Positions 1 to 14,805 of a DNA stretch of 64,000 bases are shown here, piece by piece. The notes under the pieces were generated by a model. The model saw nothing but the letters and a program-made list of their open reading frames with translations. It did no database searches and was not told the origin of the DNA. The translations under genes and the position numbers were made by a program. Origin of the DNA: Holtermannia corniformis. Its lineage: Eukaryota; Basidiomycota; Tremellomycetes; Holtermanniales. The DNA lies in the NCBI GenBank assembly GCA_001599935.1, contig BCIJ01000007.1, forward strand, positions 94,227 to 158,226, read 5' to 3'. Position 1 is the first letter of the stretch. Each line of letters begins with the position of its first letter.

Positions 1-1131
1 GTGCCACTGGTGCTATCGCACCACTGTCCGTGCGCTGCGGCGGTGCGGCCGCGCCTGCGCGCGCCCTTTGTTTCTTTCGTCTCTTGTTGTATCTCCATCG
101 CTCGAATATTATAGTGTTCATCCTATTCTCTCTCGTCGATCCTCCAGAGCCCTCGAGTGCGGAACTTAGCTTTCCGCATCGCGCGATCTAGAGTCCCGCT
201 TTCTCGAGGCCGATCGCTGCGTCGATCTTGCCTCTCCTTTCGGGCTATCGCCTTCTCTCGGCGAGGCCCTCACATTTGCTTACTTTGTAATCTAGCGTCG
301 TCTCCAACAGGTGAATATATGCATCGAACCAATCTACCGGTTTGCTGACAGAGAGCGTCGTCTCCAACAGATTCCTGATAATGTGCGTGCAAATGTGAGC
401 CTTGATGTGCAATCGGGGCAATCAACTGCTTTGGCAGTTTCGAAGCACGTCACCACAAGCGCGCTTCGAGGCTACTACTCCTCTTGACGTTCATTGGAAC
501 GTGCTGTAAGAGAGCATATACGATAGCAAGTGTCCAGGTGCAGCTCGTGCCCTCTCATCATCTAGAGTTAACTCGAATGCTATGTGTGTGCAGATGCATG
601 CAGTGAGCCTCGTAATAATATCATGGGGACATCGAGGACATTGTAGGCGAATCATGCTGAAGAGTGGCGTGGTCCCTAGCCAGTCGGATATATGCTATGC
701 GCTGGAATGCATTGAGAGACGCGCAGATGCGTTGACCAACCTGTTTGATTTCGTCAGCCTTCATGTGTGCTCGAAAGCATTCTCGTCGCGCACCGCAGTC
801 GAATTGATCTGATCGAGAAGCTGAACTGTGTACTCTCGTACTCGGTAAGACTGGTGAAAGAGACCGAGGCCTATTGTAGACAGGCCGCCCAGATGTGGCG
901 GGATTGCAGCCAGAAGCTAACAGCAATCGTCAGTTGCTACAACAGGGTGCAAGTCTGTTCCGGTCGTCTCACCTCTGTGACCTGCTCCTCGTCGCGAATG
1001 CGAGACGCTAAAGTCTGGAATATACACTCTACCTCACCATCGCTCAACGCGCGAGCTTGACGGAGGCGGGCAAGCTGGTGATGCAGATCAAAGCCACGGA
1101 TACTAGCGTTCTTGACTTGACGCTCGAAGTC
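1..1131. other. No supported gene
   Basis: Short open frames occur on both strands, but none resembles a known family or can be joined through convincing introns. The stretch is partly pyrimidine-rich (about 60-290). It holds one 17-base direct repeat (agcgtcgtctccaacag) at 294-310 and 354-370, spaced by 60 bases. It may be the 5' flank or untranslated part of a gene outside the window. Confidence 0.4.
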
Positions 1132-3380
1132 CTATTTGTGATTATTAGCCACTGCGACTGCACTTCCATGACGACGAACCTCTCGGTAGTAAGCACAGCT
1201 CTGGGTTTGTCTCCATGCGTCGATCCTAGTCTTGAACGCCGCCAGCTCTTTGTGCCGAGAAGCGTCATCAACAAAGACTGCTCCCGCACCGAGATGATTC
1301 GGGGGTGTGAATAATGTTGACGGATAGTCTAGTTTGGTCGTTCCAAAAACGTCCTGCTCGTAACGAGCCGCCAAGCGGACGAAGCGCAACAGATAATCGG
1401 CGAATCGGACGCGAATGGTAGCTTCGCCAAAGTGCGAGACTATGGCAGCAAGTATCTGTACCGTGAGCATATTTTGTAAGTTCAACGTGGCACGTACCTC
1501 CTCCATGAAGACGTTGTCAGCACATTCTCCCTTCATCCCAGCATCCGGTCGGTTGGCCGAGTAGTCCTCTTCGGCTTTGTGGGCCGTTTCAATGAGCTCT
1601 GCTACCTCTGTTGATCCAGCGCCTCCAGGAGCAGAGTGTAATTCCTTGGAGACTGAGACTCTGCCCGTTTCAATGTTGCACAAGACGTCCCAGCGGCCCG
1701 GCAGCTCCTCGAACCGAGGATTGGTGACACCAGCAATGTATCCAGAGAACTCTTCCAGTATGTCGAGACTGGCCAAGTTAGCGTACGGAAATGCGGTTTC
1801 CGTGACACCGCGCAGGACCTGGCCGGAGCCAGTAGCCAGCGCGCAAGCGGCCAACACCATGCGGGCGACCTCGTGAGATGGCCGGCCATGCCCGAGGAAC
1901 AGAACGCGTTTATGCGTGAGTAGTGCGTTGAGAATGAGGATGACTGGATGCGTCGTTGCGCCGTTGCTGTGGAGGTGGGGGTGAAACGGCGGCTGGAAAG
2001 GCTGAGGCTGGGCCGGACTGAAAGTCTGCACCAGTTGGATCAAAGAGTACTGAGCCCCGTGTGAGTTCAACTCGCAAGAAACAGTCCACCACTCACGTCA
2101 CCTACATCCTCATCAAAAACGGTAAGCGGTATGCGGATTGGCACAATAATGCGCTGAAACGTTGCCGTTGTGTCAAAAAAGTGCGTGTCCTTTGGCCGTC
2201 CGCGCCTCCATACATGTCTCCTGTCTTGACTAGACATAGACAAACCCATATGACCACGGCTAGAAACACCCCCCGAAGGATCGGACCCGTGGCCCGAGGA
2301 CGACGTGCAGGGACCGTTCGAGCTCGCACTTGCCTGCCTGTGTATGCGAGGTCGAGCTTCCGATCCAAGCACAGAATCAGTGCGCGTGGCTTGCAGACCG
2401 ATAGCGGGGTCTTGCGTTGTCGGCGAAGCGGCAGCTTCATCGTCACTGACTGCGTCGTCGTGCAGTCCTTGCGCAACTCCGAATTTATCTTCGAAAAGAT
2501 CCTTGCGCTCCGAGTTGCGCAAGATTAACTTTTGATGCCTTGACAGTAATGGCATGCCCGTTGTGCTGATTGCGTTGGCCGCGTCATATAAGCGCCCTAG
2601 TACAGCAGCGGAAGGCGCTAAGAAGTATTCTTCCAACGCAAGCAGGAGCAACGGCTGCACTGTCAGAAGACGTGGGACAGTGCTTTTCGTCATACCTTGT
2701 AGATACCAATATACGGGTTAGGTGTGCAGATCGCTAACGCCTTGACCATTGCTCCTCTAGAAAGCCCATCAGCCGGCCGCTTCTGATGCATCCGTCGCTG
2801 ACCTGCGCATGCTCTTGTCCTCCTTCATCCTGACACAGTTGAGCACGTAAAGTAGACCGGCATCACTACCGGCTCCTCTCTTCTTGCGGCGTTGTATCGT
2901 CGCGACCGCAGATATGTCTTGCGTGAAGCCAAGTCCCTCTGGCGAGGTTGCCGAGGATCCTGCGGCGGGTGGGTCGGCCGGTTGATCAGACTCGTGATGC
3001 AGCACCGGAGCAATGGAATTGTTTGGCGATTGTCCAAGATAAAAGATCGTCCAGTCTTCAGCCCGATGGTGGGCGCCGTCAGGCAGCATGAGCTCCGCTA
3101 AGCGACTGATCGCGATTAGCCAGTATGATGAACACCGCTGGCCGACTCACTGCTCATCGGTCCCTGTAGGGTAAGGGTACTGATGGGCAAGGGTTGCTCC
3201 AGTGTCGATATCAAATTCGGCAAGTAGACAAAAGTGCACGGCATCCTCGTCAGATCCCGGACTCCCCGCGCTCGTCGATTGTTCGGTCTTGTATACCCGG
3301 CCAGTCTGGTCCTCCACTGGCGGAGACTGCCCATGACCATACGCGTTGCCGAGGGGCCGTAGCGCGTCTGTCGACTCCAT
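1132..3380 (-). CDS. Afi1-like DENN/SPA domain protein (Arf3-interacting family)
   Basis: Five exons can be joined. The N-terminal part reads HFCLLAEFDIDTGATLAHQY, the Afi1 docking-domain opening, followed by AELMLPDGAHHRAEDWTIFY, LLYVLNCVRMKEDKSMRRGA and PNPYIGIYKPLLLLALEEYF. A low-complexity Ser-rich linker leads to IPLTVFDEDVGDYSLIQLV and the C-terminal stretch HPVILILNALLTHKRVLFLG. Introns fall near 3104-3148, 2756-2800, 2649-2690 and 2049-2095. In yeast, Afi1 links Arf3 to cell polarity and resembles DENN-type exchange factors; that role is carried over from the family. The first ATG may be 3380 or the in-frame 3464, which would add 28 residues. The divergent neighbour starts at 3557, so the promoter is short. 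Confidence 0.8.
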
Positions 3381-3556
3381 CAAGGCGATGCGGGCCACCT
3401 CGCGTCCCGTACTGGACCAAACAGTAGGGTGAAACAGGCCCACGTGTTTCAGCTTGCATATCATCCGCGATGAACTGTCGACGCTACCACTACTGTAGCA
3501 AGCCTGGCCGTGCGATTGCCTGTGATCAGCAACAGTGATGCTCTGAAACGGATGTG

Positions 3557-4570
<1,014 letters not shown>

Positions 4571-4623
4571 TACACAATATTCAATCTTGTCGCAGTATCA
4601 TACACAAAGAGCTCTATGCGAAA

Positions 4624-6327
<1,704 letters not shown>

Positions 6328-6511
6328 TGTGTGGGTGATTGGTAGCTACCGTGGACGATTCGAGCCAGGAATGCAGAGCCAACGCGGGGTCAGTCGCGTG
6401 GCAACATTTGCGTCCGCGACGGCGTGACCTGGACAGGAGCTGTAGTCGGTAGATCTCGACGTGCTCGCACCATATGAGTTCTTTTTGTAGCACTCGCATC
6501 CCATCTAATTT

Positions 6512-7110
6512 ACGATGACTCTGCCCATGAGGTTACAAGCTTTTCCAAGTCGAACTTGGGGTCCTCCGGGTCGGTGACGACTAAGCGGCAGAGCAATAGC
6601 GGAGCAAAGGGAACGCGCAAGTAAAAGTAAAAGGAACGATCAGTCACGCGCTAATATGTGAGACTGCTGCTGGACTCACGCGCATTCTTTACGGATCCAG
6701 CCTTGTCGGTAACGAGTTTTTGAGCGTAAGCAGCCTTGGCCTTGGCGATCAATGCTGTCCGGTTGGCAGCGTGGTGTGCGGCCTGTCGAGCAGAACAGAT
6801 GCGAATGTGCAGTTCGGATGAAGTCATGATAGATGGCGATCAAGTCGAGCCAAACAACATGTCGAAGAAGGGTGCACAAGCAGACTCGTGTCAGAGATGT
6901 GCATAGGAACATGCAGTTGACTTGCCTTGGTCTCGTCGTACTTGGCTTGCAGGGTTGACTGGTGCAAGATACCATATGAGATACCAAAGAGCAGGGCAGA
7001 GTACCGGACGACCTGTTGCAATGTCAGCGCCTGTTTCATCGACGCCGTTCGGAGGGTTGTTCAGCCGCCTGAGCCAAGCTTGTACGCACGTTGACTGTTG
7101 GAGACGCCAT
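6512..7110 (-). CDS. ATP21: Mitochondrial ATP synthase subunit e (Tim11/Atp21)
   Basis: A small inner-membrane protein of the F1Fo ATP synthase dimer interface. Exon 1 encodes MASPTVN. Exon 2 encodes VVRYSALLFGISYGILHQST, a membrane helix with the GxxxG motif needed for dimerisation, then LQAKYDETK. Exon 3 encodes AAHHAANRTALIAKAKAAYA and the charged stretch QKLVTDKAGSVKNA. The last exon ends DPEDPKFDLEKLVTSWAESS. The intron after ETK uses a GC donor (CCAAG|gcaagt) and is long for this genome, about 150 nt. Total length near 95 residues fits the family. Confidence 0.85.
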
Positions 7111-7398
7111 ACTGGTAGGGAAGGGGAGGGGAACCGGGGTGGAGAAGGTTGTGAGGGATCTGGATTCGGCGGCACTGAGCAGAGTACAGACGCTGGACCG
7201 GGGAGGAAATCGGGCAAGCCGGGGCAAGCGACGTGGGGTTAAGAGCCGTTCATATCGCCGGTAGCGCCGAGAATGGCAAACCCCCTGTCCCGAGCTACGC
7301 GCCACGACCAGGAGCGCGACAGCGCCAGGAGCAGCATCACTGGCTCGAGTGAGCGGCGGTCTATCAACTTGCGAGCAGCCAGCAGCCTCACAGTCATC

Positions 7399-10300
7399 AT
7401 GGATCCCTCGGCAACTTGCTATACCATCGTGCACGATGATCTAGCCACATCGCCCTCGTCGCAGGACCTCCGTGCTGCGCTCCAGAAAGGCACCGACGAG
7501 GTCAAGCTCGAGACGATGCGGCGCATCATCGTCAGCACATTGAATGGGCAAGGTCATGTGAGTTGAGCTCCCTGCGTGGTGGCAGGAAGATAACTGATCA
7601 CGACGGTCAGCCATCCCTCCTGATGCCCATTATCCAATACGTCCTCCCTTCGAGGAACAAGCAGATTAAGAAGCTACTCCACTTCTACTGGGAGTCAGTA
7701 CATTGCGTATCCATCAAACGGTAACTCACGTTGCGGTTCAGAATCTGCCCAAAGCTGGATGACGCTGGCAAGCTCAAGCAGGAGATGATCTTGGTTTGGT
7801 CAGTAACTTGCATTCGGGGCCGATAATAGTGAGCTTATGCTGTATAGTAACGCGATCCGAAATGACCTTGTGGGCATCGACTCGTTGCGGACGCAAACAG
7901 AACTGATCGTTTTCTAGCAACATCCAAATGAGTACATCCGTGGTGCCACCTTGCGCTTCTTGCAAAAGATCCGGGAAGCCGAGCTGCTCGAGCCACTGGT
8001 ACCGACCGTTCGCGCGTGTCTGGTGAGCTATAGTCCTGCATGGGATGTCGTATACTTATACCTCGCAGGAACACCGTCACTCGTTTGTGCGCAAGAACGC
8101 CGTCTTCGCCGTGTACTCCATCTACCAGGATCACGAGCATTTGATCCCAGATGCGCCAGAACTTCTGGACGCTTTCCTTGCTGCTGTAATTTTCTCATCG
8201 GCAGTGTGTCTCTGTGCTGAGCGAGCTACTCGCAGGAATCCGACTCGACCTGCAAGCGCAATGCGTTCGTCACGCTCTGCAACATTGCTCAGCCAATTGC
8301 AGTCCGGTATATCCTTGGTCTGGCTGATCAGCTGTCTGGACTGGATGAACTCATGCAGATGGCTGTCATCGAGCTGGTCAGGAAAGAGGCCAGGACTGAA
8401 GGTGGCCACCGTGTACGTATTGTTCGCTCGGTCGGGATGCTGCTAATCAGATGCTGCAGGCAAAGTGGATTCGCTGCATCTTCGAGCTGCTCAACTCTCC
8501 TAGTCATGCTGTCAAGTACGAGGCTGCCACTAGTCTCACCACCTTGACACAGAACCCGGCTGCCGTCAAAGGTGCGCGTTATTGTCAGTCCTCCGCAATA
8601 CTAACGGCGCTATAGCTGCCGGAGCGGCCCTCGCCGAGCTGATCGTCAAGGAGGCTGACAACAATGTCAAGCTCATCGTCTTGACTCGCTTCGATGCCTT
8701 GCGAAGCAAGCACGAGCACGTTTTGGACGGCATGGTCATGGACATCCTCAAGGTGCTTTCCAGGTTAGCCATTATGCATCCGTCTTCCTCTGTCACGCTG
8801 ACTTGGTGTCAGTCCTGACATGGAAGTGAAGCGCAAGGCGATTGGCGTCGCGCTTGACATGGTGTCGAGTCGAAACGTCGAAGATGTCGTCTTATTCCTG
8901 AAAAAGCAGCTGCAAGGCACCCTGGAACAGGAGTTCGACAAAGTGGGTATCGCTTGCTGATCAGCCGAACATGCACTGACTAGACTACCAGAACCTTGAA
9001 TACAGACAGCTCCTTATCCAAAGCATTCATTCCTGCGCCATCAAGTTCTCCGAGGTTGCCGCAAATGTTGTCCATGTGCTCATGGACTTCTTGGGCGACA
9101 CGAACAATCCATCTGCAGTTGACGTCATCTCTTTTGTGCGGTATGTGCTCCGGCAATAATGTTTAACTTGACTGACCCCACGCAGAGAGGTTGTCGAAAA
9201 GTTCCCTGACTTGCGGTCGACGATCACCGACAAGCTCATTCAGACCTTCTCCGAAATCAAGTCAGGCAAGGTGTTCCGCGGGGCTTTGTGGATCGTCGGA
9301 GAGTACAGCTCGCGTCCGGAGGGTAAGGAAAGATATCTAGTGTGTGGACGATGCTGACGAGATCTAGACATTCGTGCTGCTTTGGCCGAGATCCGTAAGG
9401 TCATTGGCGAAGTGCCCATCTTGGCATCAGAGCAAGTCAGTCAGGGCAATATGTCGTGGTGTGCGACTCACGATCACGTAGCGGTTGCTGGACGAAGCCG
9501 AAGCTGCCGATGCACACGCCACAGAGGCGCAACCGGAAAGCAAGGCCGTGTCGACAACCCGGGTCCTTGCCGATGGCACATACGCAACGGAGACAGTCTA
9601 CACGTCGACGGCCGCTCAAGCGCGCTTGGAGCAAGTCAAGTCGGCTTCGAAGCCACCACTGCGCGCCCTAATCCTCGGCGGTGATTTCTTCACCGGTAGC
9701 GTTCTTGCTTCATCTTTGACGAAACTCGTTCTGCGCTACGCTGGCAGTGGCGAGTCGCAGACCAGTGTGAACGCACTCAAGGCCGAAGTACGCATTTGCA
9801 ATCAATGCTTTTTGTGGTTCTGACCAAGCTCAGGCGATGCTCATCATGGCATCCATTATTCGAGTCGGCCAATCCAAGTTCTCGGCGGTGCCTATCGACG
9901 AGGACTCGCAAGAGCGGATACTCAACTGCATCAACTCACTGGCTCGCTTGCGTGCTTCGAGCGTCGTTGATGAAATCTTCCTGCACGACACCAAAGCGGC
10001 CTACACCAAGATGGTGGCCACCGAAGAGGTACGTTGCGCGAAGCATCTGATGGATGGCTCTGGCTGACGATTTGCCCAGACGAAAGCGGCGGCACGCAAG
10101 GCAAAGGAATCCAAGGCCGTCGCCGTACAAGCAGACGACTTAATTTCCTTCCGCCAATTGTCAAAGAAGAACGCTGGAGGTGATGTGGATGATGTGAGTG
10201 GCCCCGTTTTATGCGGACCCACGCTAATGCGCGGAAGTCGGACTTCGACTTGATCAAAGCTACCGGGCTGGCCGAGGTCAATGATGATTTCATCTCGCAG

Positions 10301-11287
10301 CTGAGTCGCATCGTACAGTTGACGGGTACGTGAATTCATCCAAGCATGTGGTCCGACTTAAGGTTGATTTAGGTTTCTCCGACTCTGTATATGCTGAGGC
10401 GCACGTCAACGTGCAACAATTTGATATCCTATTGGGTACGTCGGTGTCGAATCGGATCGACACTGCTCATTCTCCACAGATGTCCTCATCGTCAATCAGA
10501 CGGCCGAGACAATGCAGAACTTGACGGTTGAATTTGCTACTCTGGGCGATTTGAAGCTCGTCGAGCGACCGGCGCCCTATACTTTGGGCCCGCATGGGTT
10601 CCACAGCATCAAGGCAACAATCAAGGTATACCCGGCTCTGGGTGCGCTCGGCGAAACTAACATGTCAAGGTTTCATCCACAGAGACTGGCGTAATATTTG
10701 GCAATATTGTCTACGACAAGCAGGGGTCTGCAGACGCGAGTGTCAATATTGTCCTGAACGACATCCATGTCGACATCATGGATTACATCAAGCCAGCTTC
10801 CTGCAACGAAGCTCAAGTGCGTCTTCTCTTCGATCATCAACAGTTCTGACTCTCTTGGTGACAGTTCCGTAGCATGTGGACAGAGTTTGAGTGGGAGAAC
10901 AAGGTCAACGTCAACACTGGCATTGGGTGGGTTTGTTGGCCGTCCTCTCTAGCTTCGCTGACAAGCATTGAAAGAAACTTGCGGACATACTTGGAACACA
11001 TAATGAAGTCGACCAATATGTCGTGCCTGACACCAGACGCCGCGCTATCGGGAGATTGCGACTTCCTCTCCGCCAATCTCTGCGCGCGATCCCTCTTTGG
11101 TCAGTTCATCGACTGCGTCGGCGTACTGAGCTCATCCCCTTCAGGCGAGGACGCTTTGGCCAATCTTTCGATCGAAAAGGGTGAGGACGGTACCATCCAA
11201 GGGCACGTACGGATTCGTTCCAAGACGCAAGGCATCGCCTTATCGCTCGGAGACAAGATTACGCTGGCACAAAAGGCCAAATTCTAG
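7399..11287 (+). CDS. SEC26: Coatomer subunit beta (COPI)
   Basis: Beta-COP is a structural subunit of the COPI coat for Golgi-to-ER vesicles. The start ATG gives [20 protein letters not shown]. Long HEAT-like adaptin N-terminal repeats follow: [59 protein letters not shown] and [20 protein letters not shown]. The C-terminal coatomer-beta domain contains [24 protein letters not shown]-type strands, [18 protein letters not shown] and the end [21 protein letters not shown] minus its first residue. Roughly a dozen and a half exons join in frame. An upstream in-frame stretch (from 7273) is probably leader, because 7399 matches the family N-terminus. Confidence 0.93.
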
Positions 11288-11556
11288 TGTAGAAGTGGCA
11301 GCTTGTTGTGCATGATCTGTTTCACGTTGCGTGTTTGGTTCTGGGGCTCCGCAGCCGCTCACACGTTGCTAGCTTTCATGAAGACACGTTGCTTGGCAGC
11401 AGGTGCTCCAACGTTCGCTTGCCTCAACATGCTTGATTGGGTAGCTCTTCGAAGGACGCACCCAGCAGTTATACGCGCGTCGCGCTGGACGCGTAACATC
11501 ACTCCTAGGACTTCACTTGGCGATACGTCTCTTCAGACCATACATCTACTGTAGCA

Positions 11557-14500
11557 ATGGCAGTCCGAGCACTGAGCAAGCCCCTCATGGCTGTAGCCGC
11601 GTTATCTCTGGCAGCCAGCTTCCCGTGAGTCCTCTCAGGCCGCAAAATTATCGTACTAACAACCCTGAGTATGGTCAAAACGAAAGCCGCTATCTTCCTA
11701 GCGATACACGAGTCAGCGGTTGGATGGCTCCTACTTGCTTGCATTGCCGTACTAGGCAGTGTCGCTTGCGTGGACTCAATGGTTCTTCCCTTCCGCTTCG
11801 CTTGGAATTGCTTCTTGAAACCCTTCTTCGCAAGCGAGGGGTCTGATCAGAAGGAGCGCTTGAACGCATTCTACCAAGGGCAAGCCGACGTATATGATTC
11901 AACCAGAACTTCACTGCTCGATGGTCGCGAGGCGATGCTGCAGCTCCTCGCAGCTCATTTCAAGTCTCAGAGTTTCGCGAGCGGTAGGCCCAAAATCTGG
12001 GTTGACATTGGCGGTGGTACGGGCTGGAACATCGAAAAAATGCAAGTATTCGTCTGTTTAGTGATATACGATCTGAACATCCTCGTAGGGATGATTATCT
12101 ACCTATCTCAACCTTCGACGCGATTTATCTCGTAGATCTCTGCGAGCCGTTACTGGAGATGGCTCGTCAGCGATTTGCGCGGAAGGGCTGGCGAAATGTA
12201 CATGTTTTGTGCGAAGACGCCTCGCAATTTGTGCTCCCCGAGTGGACTACTGGCAAGATTGACCCTCGCGGGTCCATCTCCGTCATCACACTCAGCTACT
12301 CCTTGTCAATGGTGAGTCCATAGATTTGGGTACAGGCTGCTCTCTCACACCACGTAGATTCCGTCGTACTACGCGCTCATCGATCGCTGCGACCAAGTCT
12401 TGGATCCCGAAAACGGGTTGATTGGCGTTGTGGACTTCTACGCTTCGAGAGATGCCAGTGTCAACCCCATGGTATGCTATCAATCCGGATCGAATTAGGA
12501 CTGATATGGTTGCAAGGCTATCGGCACGACGAACAAGCGAATGTCGTGGTTGGCAAGATGGTTCTGGGAGTGCTGGTTCGATTTGGACAAAATCCATTTG
12601 AACGCATCGCGCAGAGGCAAGTCACAAGTGCTCCATGTTCCACTGCTCATCTACCATAGATTATTTGGAGTACAAGATGGGCACGGTCAAGATATATAAC
12701 GGGCGCAATAATTTCCTTAACTCCTTCTTCGTACAAATACCCTAGTCAGTCACTTGACCTAGGGAAAGATGCTGACTATCGCAGCTACATCTTTCTGGGA
12801 TGCTCGCGCCTCCGCAATGTCACGACGGCTACCCGAACTTTTGAGGAGACAGCAGGTAATTGCGTCGGACGAGGCCAGGGTGGCCTGATGACACCGGTAT
12901 CGCCATTCACCAATCCGGAGAAGAACATGATGAGTCCCCCTGCATTGTTGCTGGACGGAGACGCCGGCGAGCTTCAGGAGACAATCCACGACGTTGGGGC
13001 GCCCAACAGTCCCTTTCACTATCAACTCAGAAAGGTGAGGTTATGATTCCAGGCCGGCGCACGCTCGGCTGAGCTCTTCAGACTTGGCGATTGCCGTATC
13101 TAGAGACGCAAGTTCACAAACAATTCCGCACACACATCTATGGCTGGGTGAGCGCTTTGAATGACACAGCTCTTCAATGGGGTCTGACGATTTCAGACCT
13201 GGGAAGACCCCGAGGTGGACGTCAAGAAACTGGGAATCACCAAAGACGACAAGATATTGGCTATAACGTCAGCCGGAGACAATGTGCTGCACTATGCCAT
13301 AGCGGCCAACGTCGAAACCATACACGCCGTTGATATGAACCCATGTCAGGTGCGTAGCATTCGTGATTCTCGTGCGCTGACGGTCACAGGGGCACATTTT
13401 GGAGCTCAAGCTCGCGGCGTCGCAATGTTTGGCTTATGAAGACTACTGGAAGATCTTCGGAGAGGGGCGGCACGAGCACTTTGAGCGGCTATTGCAAACC
13501 CGCATGGCTCCTTACCTCTCAGCACACGCCTTTGCATACTGGAAAGTCAATGCGTGGCAATTTGCGCGCAACTTCTATTTCAGAGGTTACTCGTAAGTAC
13601 ACTGCTGTAGCACGCAGTTCAATTCTCACGCTGTCATAGCGGGTGGGCACTCCGTTTGGCACAGGCTGCCTTCCTGCTCGCCGGAGTGTCGCATGACGTC
13701 AAACGTCTCATCAACGCCAATTCCGTGATGGAACAAGAATCCATCTACCGCCGTAGCCTAAGACCTATCCTTCTGAACCGACTGATGCTGAGGGTTCTTG
13801 GCAGTCCGTGGGTCCTGCTGATTCAGGTATGGCCATGACTGACAGTGTAGCTTCTTCAACTGGCATGCACTTGGCGTGCCGATGAACCAATTGTCCATGT
13901 TTCTGAGCGATGGTTCGGTAGAGGTCCGTGTTTGAAGCTGCTCGAAAGGCCAATGCTCATATCAATTACCCATAGGACTTTGTCGCCGCAACCTTCGACC
14001 CGGTACCCAGCCTGACAACCCTCAAGAACGACAACTATCATTACCTGCTTTGCTTGAACGGGAGATACACACGGGCTGCTTGCCCTCGATATCTCAAGCC
14101 TGAGGGTTACGCGACGTTGAAGTCGCGCAACTCCACGCAGTTCCACCTGCACACAGACACCATATTGAAGTTGGTTCATGTAAGTTACGCTCATGTCTAG
14201 CGCTGAATCTCGTCGCAGCGCACTTCGCGGTATGGCTGCTGAAACCCTAACCAAGATCATCGTAATGGATTCCCTGGATTGTCCGTACGGTCAGCCATGG
14301 TTTTGCTCAAAGCTGACGTGGGCCGCAGGGTTCGATCCGATACCGGCAACAACGCCGCTACCTCCGCCTCGCGGCAAGGTGCCGAACAGTGTCGAGGACA
14401 GCACGCCTGAAGCAGCCTACGAGCATCTGCGCAGCGAACTCGACTACGAGATTATGGAGATGCGGCGCGTCTTGAAGATCGGGGGTCATGCTGTCTGGCG

Positions 14501-14744
14501 AAGCGCGGCAAAGTACCCATGGTACCGCCAGAGGTGAGTTGTTCGATCATGTCCGGTGAACGAGCTGAGTAGTGTAAATTAGATTCGAGTTGGCGGGATT
14601 CAAAGGTAAGCATTGCTGCCGAGCAGCAGGTGCACAGCTAACAAGCGGCCAGTGGAACCCATTGACATCCGCAAGGACGGCAAAGCCATTGATCGCGTCA
14701 ACATGTATGCGTCATTCTGGCGAGCCGAGAAGCTTGGCGCTTGA
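11557..14744 (+). CDS. BTA1: Betaine-lipid (DGTS) synthase, BtaB-BtaA fusion
   Basis: BTA1 makes diacylglyceryl-trimethylhomoserine, a phosphate-free membrane lipid, from diacylglycerol and S-adenosylmethionine. The first ~65 residues hold hydrophobic segments (ALSLAASFP and VGWLLLACIAVLGSVAC). A BtaB-like methyltransferase half follows with SAM motif IWVDIGGGTGWNIEK and DAIYLVDLCEPLLEMARQRF. The BtaA-like 3-amino-3-carboxypropyl transferase half includes KILAITSAGDNVLHYAIAAN, HAVDMNPCQ, AYEDYWKIFGEGRHEHFERL and LRVLKIGG-like MRRVLKIGGHAVWRSAAKYP near the end. This BtaB-then-BtaA order is the fungal arrangement, opposite to the green-algal one. At least a dozen introns join in frame. The product ends FWRAEKLGA. 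Phosphate-starvation control is usual in fungi but no site was identified here. Convergent with the next gene. Confidence 0.92.
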
Positions 14745-14805
14745 GTGGCGTGAATCATTCAACAGTAAGAAAGGTGCAATCGTACATGTCTCGATCATGC
14801 ATTCG

